Shown: positions 1 through 9,320, numbered from the stretch's first letter. The stretch is 64,000 bases of DNA from Streptomyces sp. CGMCC 4.7035 (GCF_031583065.1 NZ_CP134053.1:4092001-4156000), one strand, 5' to 3'. Translations and numbers: made by a program. Notes: a model not told the origin generated them from the letters alone.

Positions 1-985
1 CCAGATACGCGGTCGGATCGGCCGGATCGAGCTTCAGCTGCACGACGTTGCCGGGGATGCCGGTCGCCACGGTGTGGCTCCACGCCACGTGCGCGTTGTA
101 GCCGATGGAGACCGTCGGCGAGCCCAGCAGGGAGGCGCCCGAGACGTTCAGCTCGCCCGGAATCGTCAGCTGCGCCTGCCAGAACCGGCGTCCGCCCTGC
201 CACGGGTAGTGCGGATTGCCCAGCAGCAGGCCGTGCCCGTTCGCGGTCGTGTCCCCGCGGAACGCGACCGCGTTCGAGCCCATGCCGTCGTCGGCGAACA
301 GCTCGCGGGCCGCTCGGGCCACCGCCCCCGGATCGGCGGTGGCGAACGCGGTCGTCGTCCCGGTGGGCGGCTGCGCCGTGGTGATCGAGTCGATCACCCG
401 GCCCTGTCCGGCCAGCACGGCGAGCGCGAAGGTACGAGCCGCCACGTCCAGTTCGGTCACCGGCCGGACCCAGGCGGCCCCCGCGCAGGCCGGGTCCGTG
501 ATCCGGTGTTGCTTCAGCCAGGCGTTGTAGCCGGCCGCCCAGCCGCGCATGAGGTCCCGCACCTGTCGGCTCGGACCCCGCGGCGCGGGCTCGGCGAGCA
601 GTCTCTCCAGGGTGCCCGCCTCCCGCACCCCGCGGAAGTACAGATCGCTGGTGAGGTTCTTCGTCGCCGCCGAGAGCGACCCGTCGGGAGCCGCGTCGGG
701 CCCGAAGAACCGCGAGCGCTCGCCGCTCAGTGTCACGAAGCCGTCGGCGAGCGTGCACACCTGGTCGGCGGCCTGTGCCCAGCCGTCGCCGAAGCCCAGG
801 CCGGCGTAGTCCTTCGCGACGATATGGGGTATGCCGTACTCCGTGTAGCGGATGACGGCGGACAGGCCGCCGTGCGTGGGATGTTCCTGGCGGGACGACT
901 GGTCGGCGGTGGCGGCCGGCACAGCGGCGCCGGTGGTGAACAGGACGGCGGCCGTCACGGCGAGCCGCCTCAGGCGGGTGCGCAT
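1..985 (-). CDS. Secreted penicillin-acylase family amidase (aculeacin/AHL acylase type), 5' part only
   Basis: This is the first 328 codons of a gene that runs off the left edge of the window. The start ATG (985-983) follows a GGGAGG ribosome site. Residues 1-28 form a Sec-type signal peptide (Arg-rich n-region, hydrophobic core, ending near ATA). The family (Ntn-hydrolase, peptidase S45) is made as a precursor that cleaves itself into alpha and beta subunits. The sequence GMGSNAV at 234-240 marks the usual cleavage site, so Ser237 should be the N-terminal nucleophile of the beta subunit. GNPHYPW (256-262) and SHTVATG (303-309) are typical of the aculeacin, cyclic-lipopeptide and AHL deacylase branch. 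Inferred role: extracellular hydrolysis of an amide-linked acyl chain. The substrate cannot be fixed from this part. Confidence 0.88.
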   Translation of the reverse strand, partial: MRTRLRRLAVTAAVLFTTGAAVPAATADQSSRQEHPTHGGLSAVIRYTEYGIPHIVAKDYAGLGFGDGWAQAADQVCTLADGFVTLSGERSRFFGPDAAPDGSLSAATKNLTSDLYFRGVREAGTLERLLAEPAPRGPSRQVRDLMRGWAAGYNAWLKQHRITDPACAGAAWVRPVTELDVAARTFALAVLAGQGRVIDSITTAQPPTGTTTAFATADPGAVARAARELFADDGMGSNAVAFRGDTTANGHGLLLGNPHYPWQGGRRFWQAQLTIPGELNVSGASLLGSPTVSIGYNAHVAWSHTVATGIPGNVVQLKLDPADPTAYL

Positions 986-1170
986 CGTTCCTCCCAACTA
1001 CGGTGGCGGAAGGGGCGGTTGAGCCTAACAAGGTCGTGCCGCCTTGTCCGTAGAGCTGTTCGACCGACGGTGGAGGTTGGCTCGCTTTGCGCCGAAGGCG
1101 ATCGGTGCTTGACCTCGCTTCCGTGACGCGACGAGGATCGCGCCAGGGACGACGTACGAAGGAGCAGGTC

Positions 1171-2670
1171 ATGACGGCGGGACGAAGCGTCACGGTCGAC
1201 GGCACGCTGCGGCGCAGCGCACGGCGCACCCCGGAGCGTGTCGCGGTCCACTACGGCGACCGGTCGTGGACCTACGCGGAACTCGACGACGCCGTCTCAC
1301 GCGCGGCACGCGTCCTGCGCGAGGCCGGGCTCGCCCCCGGCGACCGGGTCGGCGCCTACGGCCACAACTCCGACGCGTATCTGATCGCTTTCCTGGCCTG
1401 TGCCCGTGCCGGGCTCGTACACGTGCCGGTGAACCAGAGTCTGACCGGCGACGACCTGGCGTACATCGTCGACCAGTCCGGCTGCGGACTCGTCCTCGTG
1501 GACCCCGGCCTCGCGGGGAACCTCTCCGAGGGTGTACGGATGCTGTCGCTGCGGGACGCCGACGACTCGCTGCTCGCGCGGCTCGCCACCACGGAGCCCT
1601 ACGACGGCGAGGAGCCGCGCGGCGAGGATCTGGTGCAGCTGCTCTACACGTCGGGCACGACCGCGCTGCCCAAGGGCGCGATGATGACGCACCGCGCGCT
1701 GGTGCACGAGTACCTGAGCGCGATCACCGCCCTCGACCTGAGCGCGGGCGACCGGCCCGTGCACTCGCTGCCGCTGTACCACTCGGCGCAGATGCATGTC
1801 TTCCTGCTGCCCTACCTCGCCGTCGGAGCGGAGAACGTCATCCTGGACGCGCCCGACGGTAACCGGCTGTTCGACCTGATCGAGGCGGGCCGCTGCGACA
1901 GCCTGTTCGCGCCGCCCACGGTGTGGATCGGCCTCGCGGGCCGTTCCGACTTCGCCACGCGCGATCTGACCGGGCTGCGCAAGGCCTACTACGGGGCCTC
2001 GATCATGCCGGTGCCCGTCCTGGAGCGTCTCAAGGAGCGGCTGCCGAAGCTCGCGTTCCACAACTGCTTCGGACAGAGCGAGATCGGCCCGCTGTCCATG
2101 GTCCTCGGGCCGTACGAGCACAAGGGGCGCATGGACTCCTGCGGGCGCCCGGTGCTGTTCGTGGAGGCGAAGCTCGTCGACGAGTCCGGCAAGGACGTGC
2201 CCGACGGGGAGCAGGGCGAAATCGTCTACCGGTCACCGCAGTTGTGTGAAGGCTACTGGAACAAGCCGGAGGAGACCGCCGAGGCCTTCCGCGACGGTTG
2301 GTTCCACTCCGGGGACCTCGCGGTGCGGGACGGCGAGGGGTACTTCACGATCGTCGACCGGGTCAAGGACGTCATCAACTCCGGTGGCGTGCTGGTCGCT
2401 TCACGACAGGTCGAGGACGCGCTGTACACCCACGAAGGGGTGGCCGAGGTCGCGGTGATCGGGCTGCCCGACGAGCGGTGGATCGAGGCGGTCACCGCGG
2501 TCGTCGTACCGCGCGGCGAGGTGACCGAGGACGAACTGATCTCCCACGCCCGCGAGAAGCTCGCCCACTTCAAGGCGCCCAAGCGGGTGCTGTTCGTGGA
2601 CGAGCTGCCGCGCAACGCGAGCGGGAAGATCCTGAAGCGGGAGCTGCGGGACCGTTTCGCGGAGGTCTGA
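1171..2670 (+). CDS. Acyl-CoA ligase (AMP-forming, ANL superfamily)
   Basis: A 499-residue AMP-forming ligase that should activate a carboxylic acid to acyl-AMP and then acyl-CoA. The P-loop-like motif YTSGTTALPKG is near residues 158-168. The GWFHSGD hinge region is near 375-381, and the C-terminal catalytic Lys is in SGKILKREL near 486. The ATG at 1171 was chosen because GAAGGAG lies 8 bases upstream. A longer frame from 1087 exists but its extra residues look non-coding. It converges on paaK with only 9 bases between stop codons. The two ligases may handle related aromatic or fatty acids, but that is inference. The substrate is not predictable from sequence alone; medium or long-chain fatty acids and aryl acids are both possible. 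Confidence 0.9.
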   Translation: MTAGRSVTVDGTLRRSARRTPERVAVHYGDRSWTYAELDDAVSRAARVLREAGLAPGDRVGAYGHNSDAYLIAFLACARAGLVHVPVNQSLTGDDLAYIVDQSGCGLVLVDPGLAGNLSEGVRMLSLRDADDSLLARLATTEPYDGEEPRGEDLVQLLYTSGTTALPKGAMMTHRALVHEYLSAITALDLSAGDRPVHSLPLYHSAQMHVFLLPYLAVGAENVILDAPDGNRLFDLIEAGRCDSLFAPPTVWIGLAGRSDFATRDLTGLRKAYYGASIMPVPVLERLKERLPKLAFHNCFGQSEIGPLSMVLGPYEHKGRMDSCGRPVLFVEAKLVDESGKDVPDGEQGEIVYRSPQLCEGYWNKPEETAEAFRDGWFHSGDLAVRDGEGYFTIVDRVKDVINSGGVLVASRQVEDALYTHEGVAEVAVIGLPDERWIEAVTAVVVPRGEVTEDELISHAREKLAHFKAPKRVLFVDELPRNASGKILKRELRDRFAEV

Positions 2671-2679
2671 CGGCGTAAG

Positions 2680-3975
2680 TCAGCGCGAGCGCAGGTCCAC
2701 GATCCGCCTGATCTTCCCCACCGACCTCTCCAAGGACTCGGGTTCGACGATCTCGACCCCGACGGAGACGCCGATCCCGTCCTTCACGGCCGCGGCGATG
2801 GCGAGCGCTGCCGCCTGGCGCTGCTCGGGTGTGGCGCCGGTGCGGGCCTCGGCCCGCACCGTCAGCGCGTCGAGCCGGCCCTCACGGGTGAGCCGGAGCT
2901 GGAAGTGCGGTGCCACGCCGGGGGTGCGCAGCACGATCTCCTCGATCTGGGTGGGGAAGAGGTTCACGCCCCGCAGGATGACCATGTCGTCGCTGCGGCC
3001 GGTGATCTTCTCGATCCGCCGGAAGACACGGGCGGTGCCCGGCAGCAGGCGGGTCAGGTCCCGGGTCCGGTAGCGGATGACGGGCATGGCCTCCTTGGTG
3101 AGGGAGGTGAAGACCAGCTCGCCCTCCTCGCCGTCGGGCAGCACCTGACCGGTGATGGGGTCGACGACCTCGGGGTAGAAGTGGTCCTCCCACACATGGA
3201 GGCCGTCCTTGGTCTCGACGCACTCCTGTGCCACGCCCGGACCGATCACCTCCGACAGGCCGTAGATGTCGACCGCGTCGATCGCGAACCGCTCCTCGAT
3301 CTCGCGCCGCATCTCCCCGGTCCACGGCTCGGCGCCGAAGATCCCGACGCGCAGGGAGGTGCCGCGCGGGTCGACGCCCTGGCGCTCGAACTCGTCGAGG
3401 AGGGTCAGCATGTAGGAGGGGGTGACCATGATGATGCCGGGCTTCAGGTCCTGGATCAGCTGCACTTGGCGTGCCGTCATGCCGCCGGAGGCGGGGATCA
3501 CCGTACAGCCGAGGCGTTCGGCGCCGTAGTGGGCGCCGAGGCCACCGGTGAACAGGCCGTAGCCGTACGCCACATGCACCGTGTCGCCGGGCCGGCCGCC
3601 CGCCGCGCGGATCGAACGGGCCACCATGTCCGACCACATGGACAGGTCGTTGTCGGTGTAACCCACGACCGTGGGGCGCCCGGTGGTGCCGCTGGAGGCG
3701 TGGATCCTGCGGATCCGCTCCCGGGGCACGGCGAACATCCCGTACGGGTAGTTCTCCCGCAGGTCCGCCTTCACGGTGAACGGGAAGCGCGCGAGATCGT
3801 CGAGCGTGCGGCAGTCGTCCGGGTGGACGCCGGCCTTGTCGAAGGACTCCCGGTAGAAGGGCACGTGCGCGTACGCGTGCCGCAGCGAGGCACGCAGCCG
3901 CTCCAGCTGCAGGGCGCGCAGGCCCTCCGCGTCGAGCCGTTCCCCCGCGTCCAGCAGGTCCCGCGCATCGGCCAT
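2680..3975 (-). CDS. paaK: Phenylacetate-CoA ligase
   Basis: A 431-residue PaaK-type adenylate-forming enzyme, the usual family length. The ATP-binding motif HASSGTTGRPTVVGYT is at residues 92-107. The C-terminal part carries the PaaK-typical ITGRSDDMVILRGVN stretch and ends in KIRRIVDLR. PaaK catalyses phenylacetate + ATP + CoA to phenylacetyl-CoA, the entry step of phenylacetate catabolism. The start ATG (3975) has GGGAG upstream. No other paa genes are visible beside it, so it is a solitary copy here. It could serve aryl-acid activation generally. An 18-base inverted repeat about 40 bases upstream (4014-4031) suggests TetR-type control. Confidence 0.92.
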   Translation of the reverse strand: MADARDLLDAGERLDAEGLRALQLERLRASLRHAYAHVPFYRESFDKAGVHPDDCRTLDDLARFPFTVKADLRENYPYGMFAVPRERIRRIHASSGTTGRPTVVGYTDNDLSMWSDMVARSIRAAGGRPGDTVHVAYGYGLFTGGLGAHYGAERLGCTVIPASGGMTARQVQLIQDLKPGIIMVTPSYMLTLLDEFERQGVDPRGTSLRVGIFGAEPWTGEMRREIEERFAIDAVDIYGLSEVIGPGVAQECVETKDGLHVWEDHFYPEVVDPITGQVLPDGEEGELVFTSLTKEAMPVIRYRTRDLTRLLPGTARVFRRIEKITGRSDDMVILRGVNLFPTQIEEIVLRTPGVAPHFQLRLTREGRLDALTVRAEARTGATPEQRQAAALAIAAAVKDGIGVSVGVEIVEPESLERSVGKIRRIVDLRSR

Positions 3976-4013
3976 GGGGACGTCTCCCTCACCATCACAT
4001 CGATCCGGACGAC

Positions 4014-4031
4014 CGACCGATCATTCGGTCG
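4014..4031. promoter_or_regulatory. Putative TetR-type operator upstream of paaK
   Basis: A perfect inverted repeat with 7-base arms CGACCGA and TCGGTCG around the spacer TCAT, placed 39 bases before the paaK start. Arm length and spacing suit a TetR-family dimer, and PaaR-type regulators control paaK elsewhere. No tetR gene is in the window, so the regulator is unknown. Confidence 0.5.
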
Positions 4032-4187
4032 AGCTGCTGGGGATCAGTAATCCAGTCCGCAGGGCCGGAGGCAAGGGGTCGGCCCGGACTTTCCGGCCGC
4101 GCACGCTCCGGAGGCCGCCGCCCCGTCCGTCGCCCCTCTGCGAGAACTCCGTTGCGGGCGGACGACCCATCCGTGAAGATCGGGACC

Positions 4188-5033
4188 ATGCCGAGCTTCC
4201 ATTCCTACGACGGGACCCGACTCGCCTACCATCTGCGGGGAAACGGGGGAGCGGGGGATCCGCTCGTCGTGCTGCCGGGAGGGCCGATGCGGGCCTCCGA
4301 GTACCTCGGGGATCTCGGTGGGCTCGGCGCGCGGCGCCCGCTGGTGCTGCTCGATCTGCGAGGTACCGGGGAATCGGCGCTGCCCGCGGACCCCGCGACG
4401 TACCGTTGCGACCGGCTCGTCGACGACGTGGAGGCGCTCCGCGTGCATCTCGGGCTCGAACGCATGGACGTACTTGGCCACTCGGCGGGCGGGAGCCTCG
4501 CCCTGCTGCACGCGGCCAGGTATCCGGAGCGCGTCTCGCGGCTCGCCCTGATCACCGCCACTCCATGGGCCCTGGGCATGCCCGCCACAGCCGAGAACCG
4601 GCTCGCGGCGGCCCGGCTGCGGAAGGGCGAGCCTTGGTTCGAGGACGCCTTCCCGGCGTTCGAGGCCTGGCTGACGGGGAACGGTGACTTCGACCTCACC
4701 TTCATGCCCTTCTTCTACGGTCGCTGGGACGAGGCCGCACGGGCCCACGCGGCGGCCGATGAGGAGCAGACCAACGACGACGCGGCGGACGTCTACGGCT
4801 CCGAGGGCGCGTACGACCCGCCCGCGACCAGGGCGGCGCTCGGGCGCCTGACCGCGCCCGTACTCGTGCTCGCGGGCGAACTCGACGGTGGAGCCCGTCC
4901 CGAACTCGCCCGTGGCGTCTGCGAGTTCGCCCCGCACACCGAGTTCTCGATCCAGCCGGGTGCCGGCCACTACCCGTGGCTGGACGACCCCGAGTGGTTC
5001 ACCGCCCGGGTGGGTGACTTCTTCGCCGGGTGA
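4188..5033 (+). CDS. Alpha/beta hydrolase fold protein
   Basis: A 281-residue alpha/beta hydrolase. A complete catalytic triad is visible: nucleophile Ser99 in GHSAGG, Asp233 in AGELDGG, and His261 in GAGHYPW. The oxyanion-hole region is LPGGPM near 29-34, and LRGTGES (58-64) is characteristic of the proline-iminopeptidase and haloperoxidase-like branch. The ATG at 4188 is preferred over an in-frame TTG at 4152, because the extra residues are unlike the family and MPSFHSYDG is a normal beginning. It has no signal peptide and is probably cytoplasmic. It transcribes toward the conservon. No neighbour reveals the substrate; small esters or N-terminal proline peptides are possible. Confidence 0.87.
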   Translation: MPSFHSYDGTRLAYHLRGNGGAGDPLVVLPGGPMRASEYLGDLGGLGARRPLVLLDLRGTGESALPADPATYRCDRLVDDVEALRVHLGLERMDVLGHSAGGSLALLHAARYPERVSRLALITATPWALGMPATAENRLAAARLRKGEPWFEDAFPAFEAWLTGNGDFDLTFMPFFYGRWDEAARAHAAADEEQTNDDAADVYGSEGAYDPPATRAALGRLTAPVLVLAGELDGGARPELARGVCEFAPHTEFSIQPGAGHYPWLDDPEWFTARVGDFFAG

Positions 5034-5278
5034 GTGCCCAAGCCCGGCTGCGTCGGCAAGTCGGCCCTGGCCCCGTCCAGGCCGGACCGGGCGCCGTACC
5101 GGGTGCAGGCCGGGGGCGGCTTTCGCGCCCGGCCACTGGTCTTGGGCCCTGGCCGGACATCGGCCTCCGCACCCGTGGCCGAGCCTCGGTGGCCCGAGGG
5201 CCGACTTCCGTGCCCGATGGCCGGCCGCCCTGAACGGCCCGGGGTGTCGGATTCCGTCCCGGGCCGGTGGTCGTGCGG

Positions 5279-5875
5279 TCAGCGGCCGGCCAGTGGGGTC
5301 AGGCGGGCGGCCGCCTGGGCCCGGGCCGCCTCCAGGACCGCGAGCAGTACCGCCTTGCTGGAGGCGCGGCTGCGCACGTCGCACAGGATGACCGGTGTCG
5401 ACGGATCGAGGTCCAGCGCCGTCCGCACCTGCTCGACCGTGCAGTCGCGGCGCCCGTCGAAGCAGTTGACCCCCACCGCGAACGGGATCTCGCGCGCCTC
5501 GAAGAAGTCGATCGAGGCGAACGAGGCGTCCAGGCGACGCGTGTCCGCGAGGACGACGGCCGCCAGCGCGCCCGTCGCCAGGTCGTCCCACATGAACCAG
5601 AACCGGTCCTGACCGGGCGTACCGAACAGGTACAGCACCAGCTCCGGCGCGATGGTGATCCGGCCGAAGTCCATGGCGACGGTCGTCGATGCCTTGCCCT
5701 CCACACCGGAGAGGTCGTCGATCCCGAGGCTTGCCTCGGTCATGCGCTCCTCGGTCTCCAGCGGGGGCACCTCGCTCACCGAGCCCACCATGGTGGTCTT
5801 GCCCACGCCGAAGCCGCCCGCGATGAGGATCTTCAGCGCTGTCGGCATGACCGGCTCAGAGCTGACGGATACCAT
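5279..5875 (-). CDS. cvnD: Conservon GTPase (CvnD type)
   Basis: A 198-residue Ras-like/MglA-like GTP-binding protein. The P-loop GGFGVGKTT is at residues 20-28, a Walker-B-like FGTPGQDRF follows, and the guanine-specificity region is VGVNCFDG. It is the last gene of a four-gene conservon in which a histidine-kinase-like protein, a Roadblock protein and a DUF742 protein form a membrane-associated complex with the GTPase. In Streptomyces such complexes influence development and antibiotic production. The start ATG (5875) overlaps the end of the DUF742 gene by 20 bases; MPTALK at 5848 is an alternative start. Overlap with the upstream gene implies translational coupling in one operon. Confidence 0.93.
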   Translation of the reverse strand: MVSVSSEPVMPTALKILIAGGFGVGKTTMVGSVSEVPPLETEERMTEASLGIDDLSGVEGKASTTVAMDFGRITIAPELVLYLFGTPGQDRFWFMWDDLATGALAAVVLADTRRLDASFASIDFFEAREIPFAVGVNCFDGRRDCTVEQVRTALDLDPSTPVILCDVRSRASSKAVLLAVLEAARAQAAARLTPLAGR

Positions 5876-6230
5876 CCATCACCCTTTCGATGAGTTCCAC
5901 ACTCGGCTGCTCCTCCTGCCCGGGCGGCGATTGGACGATGATGAGCGCGGCGTTGAGCAGATCCCCGCAGAGGATCTTCACCACGCTCACCGGCAGGTCC
6001 AGATGCGCGGCGATCTCGGCGACCGCCACCGCGCGATCCCGGCAGAGTTCGAGGATCTGGGCCGACTCCGGCTCCAGGGTGTCGTCATCGAACTCATGCG
6101 CGGATCGCGAGACGACCAGCGTGATGAGTGTGAAGGTGTGCTGACTGTGGCGGGTGCGCCCGCCCGTGATGGCGTACGGCCGTAAGTGACGCCCGGCCTC
6201 CGCACCGTCGAGCCATCGCGGTTCACGCAT
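5856..6230 (-). CDS. cvnC: Conservon DUF742 protein (CvnC type)
   Basis: A 124-residue protein beginning MREPRW and containing the LRPYAITGGRT stretch typical of DUF742. A predicted winged-helix-like C-terminal half includes EIAAHLDLPVSVVKILCGDLL, a pattern of helix-turn-helix relatives. In conservons this protein links the sensor and the GTPase; its biochemical role is unsettled. The ATG at 6230 overlaps the end of the Roadblock gene by 8 bases. A longer reading from 6275 would overlap far more and adds atypical residues. It ends 20 bases inside the GTPase gene. Confidence 0.92.
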   Translation of the reverse strand: MREPRWLDGAEAGRHLRPYAITGGRTRHSQHTFTLITLVVSRSAHEFDDDTLEPESAQILELCRDRAVAVAEIAAHLDLPVSVVKILCGDLLNAALIIVQSPPGQEEQPSVELIERVMDGIRQL

Positions 6231-6654
6231 CCTGTATATGACCGCCTGAAGGGGTCTGCACGCGCGGCGCGGCACTCATGTACTGGCCGACCTGCTTGAC
6301 GAGGGTGCCCATCTCGAAGGCCATCATGCCCACATCCACTTCCTCCGACGCGATCGCGGCCAGCCGCGCTCCCCTGCCCGCGGCGGTGACGAACAGGAAC
6401 GCTCTTTCCATCTGAATGACCGTCTGCTGGACCTCGCCGCCGTGGAAATGGCGCGCGGCGCCGCGCGCCAGGCTGTGCATGCCCGAACCCACCGCGGACA
6501 GGTGTTCGGCGTCGTCCCGGCGCAGGTCCTTCGACTTGCCGATGAGGAGGCCGTCTCCGGACAGCACGATGGCGCACCGGATCTCCGGGATCCGGTCCAC
6601 CAGGCCGTCGAGGAGCCAGTCCAGCTGCGGACCGGGTTGTACCTGCTCAGTCAT
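6223..6654 (-). CDS. cvnB: Conservon Roadblock/LC7 protein (CvnB type)
   Basis: A 143-residue Roadblock/LC7-fold protein. It begins MTEQVQ and contains LDWLLDGLVDRIPEIRCAI, LSGDGLLIGKSK and ERAFLFVTAAGRGARLA, as in MglB-like GTPase regulators. It is expected to act on the partner GTPase. Two starts are possible. An ATG at 6672 overlaps the sensor-kinase stop as ATGA. The chosen ATG at 6654 sits about 10 bases after GAGGGA and matches the usual family beginning. Either way it is tightly coupled to the upstream sensor gene. Confidence 0.93.
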   Translation of the reverse strand: MTEQVQPGPQLDWLLDGLVDRIPEIRCAIVLSGDGLLIGKSKDLRRDDAEHLSAVGSGMHSLARGAARHFHGGEVQQTVIQMERAFLFVTAAGRGARLAAIASEEVDVGMMAFEMGTLVKQVGQYMSAAPRVQTPSGGHIQDA

Positions 6655-6668
6655 TGTGTAACGTTCCC

Positions 6669-9320
6669 TCATAGTTGATTGGCACCGGGTTCCCTCGAAT
6701 CCGTCGACCGGCCGTCCGCGCCGGCCGGCCCGTCCGTCTCGGACATCCGGGCCCGCTTCAGCCCCTGCTGAATGGCGATCATCGCGCGCGCCGACGCGTC
6801 CGGGGAGATGACGCCCTTGTCCCCCTCGCCCTCTGGTCGGCCTTGTGTCTGTGCTGCCTCCTTGCGCAGTTGCTGCGCAAGGCTGGCTCCCCGAGTCCGT
6901 TGCGGCAGGACCTGGGGGGTCGTCAGGGGCCGCGCCGCGTCGGGCTCCGGCGCCTGCCCGGCGGGCGCGGTGCGTCCGGCGCCGGGCTCGCGGCCGGGTG
7001 GCGGTCCGGCCTGCGGCTGGGCGTGGCCGGCCGCAGGCCCGGGGTACCCGGACCGGTCGCCGGAGGCCGCCGCGTGCGCGGTGGTGTGTGTCTGCGGAAC
7101 CGGGGCCTGCTGTGCCGGGGCCCACTGGTCCGGCGCGGGAGACGGTACGGGATGTTCCGACGCGGGCGGCAACAGACCTGCACCTCCGTACTCGGGGAAG
7201 CCGCTGTGGTCCGGAAGGCGCGTGTGCGTGAGTACGTCCGCACCGGCGCCCACGGCGGCGGCCACACCACCGGCCGCCCCCACGACCGCGCCCGCGAAGG
7301 CCCTGTCCTCCGCGTCCAGGGCGGCCTGCCGGGACTCGGTCTCCAGCACATGGCCGGCCGCCGCCGCGGCCGCCGACTTGAGCTGGTCCAGAACCGGCGA
7401 CTGGTGCTCCTCCAGCAGGGCCGAGGGCAGCAGGACGACGACGAGCGTGCCGCCGTACACGGACTCGCGCAGCTCCACCTTGATCTTGTGCCGCTCGGCG
7501 AGCCGGGCCACCACGAAGTGGCCGAGGCGCGGGTCCTCGCCCAGGGACGTCATGTCCAGCTTGGGCGGGTGGGCGAGCAGTTCGTTGGCGTACGCCATCT
7601 TCTCCGCGGGCATGCCGAGACCGTGGTCCTCGACATGGATGGCCAGACCCTTGGCCACCTTCGTCGCGCTCACGGAGACCTGGGTGTCCGGCGGCGAGAA
7701 GCTCGTGCCGTTCTCGATCAGCTCGGCGAGCAGGTGCGTGACGTCCGCGACGGCCCGGCCCGCGAGGGCGACGCGCCGGTCCGAGGGGAGGTTCTTCACC
7801 TTGACGCGGGTGTACTGCTCGGTCTCCGCGACGGCGCTGCGCATCACATCGGTGAGGGAGACCGGCGCGGTCATCCGGCGGCTGGGCGGGGAACCACTGA
7901 GGATCACCAGGTTCTCCGCGTGGCGCCGCACCCGGGTGGCGAGGTGGTCGACCTTGAAGATGTCCTTCAGCAGGTCGGAGTCCTCGTGCTTGCGTTCCAG
8001 GTCGTCCAGGAGCGAGATGAGGCGGTGGATGAGGATCTGAGTGCGGCGGATGAGCTGGGCGAAGACCTTCTCCGTGCCCTCGCGGCCCAGGGACTGGCGC
8101 ACCGCGGTGTCCGCCGCGACCCGGCCCAGCCGGTCGATGGCACCGGCCAGCCGCTCCAGCTCGTCGGTGGCGTGGTGGCCCTGCGGGGCGAGCACGGCCG
8201 GGTCGACCCGCTCGCCCCGTTCTATTCGGGCGAGCAGCAGCGGCAGCGTGCGGGTGAGCTCCTCGGTCCGCGACTGCAGCTCGGTGAGCCGGCCCAGCGT
8301 GGCGCGGCGGGCGCGCAGTGCCAGCACCGCGCCGCCGGCCAGCGCGGCCAGGGTGGCGGCGGTGCCCAGGAGCATGCCGAGCAGCAGGTCGTCGGCCCGG
8401 CCCGAGGCGTCGTCCGCCAGTCCCCGCAGGGACTCCGCGCCGAGGGACCGCAGGTCACCGAGGACGCCGTCGGCGGCGTCCGGCCACGACGATGCCCTCT
8501 GCGGCAGCGCGGTGCCCTTGGCCGTGGCCATGGAGTCGCCGATCGTTCCCAGCGTCGTCCACTGCGCGCCATCGGTGATCCGCGCATACCCGGTGGCCGT
8601 GCCGGCGGGCAGATGACCGGTGGTCAGGCCCGCGCGGAACTCCCGCTGGAGCGCCAGGTACTCCGCGAACTGGGCGCGGGTCACGGCCGGCATCCTGCCG
8701 GAGGGCAGCGCGCCGGACAGCAGCGCGTCCTGGCGGGACAGCATCTCCGTGATCTGCACCAGGGACGCCGTGGCGGCGCCACCGTTCGCGAGGGAAGCGT
8801 CGTCGCTGCGGACGGCCGCCGTCACCAGCGAGACGCCCCGGGTGATGGTGTCGGTGAAGTACTGGAAGGCGTCGGCGGCGGACAGGGAGCGTCCGTCGAT
8901 CGCCTCGCGGCGGTCGGCGAGGGCCGCGAGCGCGTCGTCGAGCGACTTCGCCCGGCGCCGCAGGTCCGAGGTGTCCGGGCCCGCGGAACCGCGGTAGGCC
9001 CGGATGGCGGCGTCGGTCTTCTTGCGGGCGGCGTCGAGATCCGTACGGGCGGAGGAGGTGCGACCCGCCTGCCGGACGGCGGTGAGGCGGCGCTCGTTCT
9101 GCAGGGCGGACAGCACCGCCTGGGCCGGCCGGGCGACGGACGAGTCGCGGTCCGCGTCGGCCTGCAGCTGTATGTGCTCGTCGACGAGGCCGGCCGCCGT
9201 GTACCCCCACAGTCCGGTGAGACAGACCGCGGGCACGACGAAGGGCAGGACGAACGAGAATCGGAGAGATCTGCGCGGGGCGGACCGATGACGTGTCCGC
9301 CGGTCGCGGGTGCCTGGCAT
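6669..9320 (-). CDS. cvnA: Conservon sensor histidine-kinase-like protein (CvnA type, NIT domain)
   Basis: An 883-residue membrane sensor. TM1 lies near residues 22-45, then comes a large extracellular nitrate/nitrite-sensing-like helical domain. A second TM (LLLGMLLGTAATLAALAGG) precedes a HAMP-like linker and a HATPase domain with N-box ELIENGTSFSPP and G-box DHGLGM. A long Pro/Ala-rich tail follows, ending in a conserved helix (ARAMIAIQQGLKRAR). The ATG at 9320 is favoured by GAGGAAT four bases upstream; an earlier in-frame start at 9413 is less likely. A clear phospho-acceptor His box is not obvious, as is common for CvnA proteins, so signalling may run through the GTPase. It heads the operon cvnABCD; no cytochrome P450 (cvnE) gene follows. 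Confidence 0.92.
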   Translation of the reverse strand: MPGTRDRRTRHRSAPRRSLRFSFVLPFVVPAVCLTGLWGYTAAGLVDEHIQLQADADRDSSVARPAQAVLSALQNERRLTAVRQAGRTSSARTDLDAARKKTDAAIRAYRGSAGPDTSDLRRRAKSLDDALAALADRREAIDGRSLSAADAFQYFTDTITRGVSLVTAAVRSDDASLANGGAATASLVQITEMLSRQDALLSGALPSGRMPAVTRAQFAEYLALQREFRAGLTTGHLPAGTATGYARITDGAQWTTLGTIGDSMATAKGTALPQRASSWPDAADGVLGDLRSLGAESLRGLADDASGRADDLLLGMLLGTAATLAALAGGAVLALRARRATLGRLTELQSRTEELTRTLPLLLARIERGERVDPAVLAPQGHHATDELERLAGAIDRLGRVAADTAVRQSLGREGTEKVFAQLIRRTQILIHRLISLLDDLERKHEDSDLLKDIFKVDHLATRVRRHAENLVILSGSPPSRRMTAPVSLTDVMRSAVAETEQYTRVKVKNLPSDRRVALAGRAVADVTHLLAELIENGTSFSPPDTQVSVSATKVAKGLAIHVEDHGLGMPAEKMAYANELLAHPPKLDMTSLGEDPRLGHFVVARLAERHKIKVELRESVYGGTLVVVLLPSALLEEHQSPVLDQLKSAAAAAAGHVLETESRQAALDAEDRAFAGAVVGAAGGVAAAVGAGADVLTHTRLPDHSGFPEYGGAGLLPPASEHPVPSPAPDQWAPAQQAPVPQTHTTAHAAASGDRSGYPGPAAGHAQPQAGPPPGREPGAGRTAPAGQAPEPDAARPLTTPQVLPQRTRGASLAQQLRKEAAQTQGRPEGEGDKGVISPDASARAMIAIQQGLKRARMSETDGPAGADGRSTDSREPGANQL

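Noticed and set aside
4044..5591. Open frame of 515 codons on the minus strand across two genes
   Set aside because: Translation is Arg/Gly-rich and overlaps the alpha/beta hydrolase and GTPase genes, both with clear motifs.
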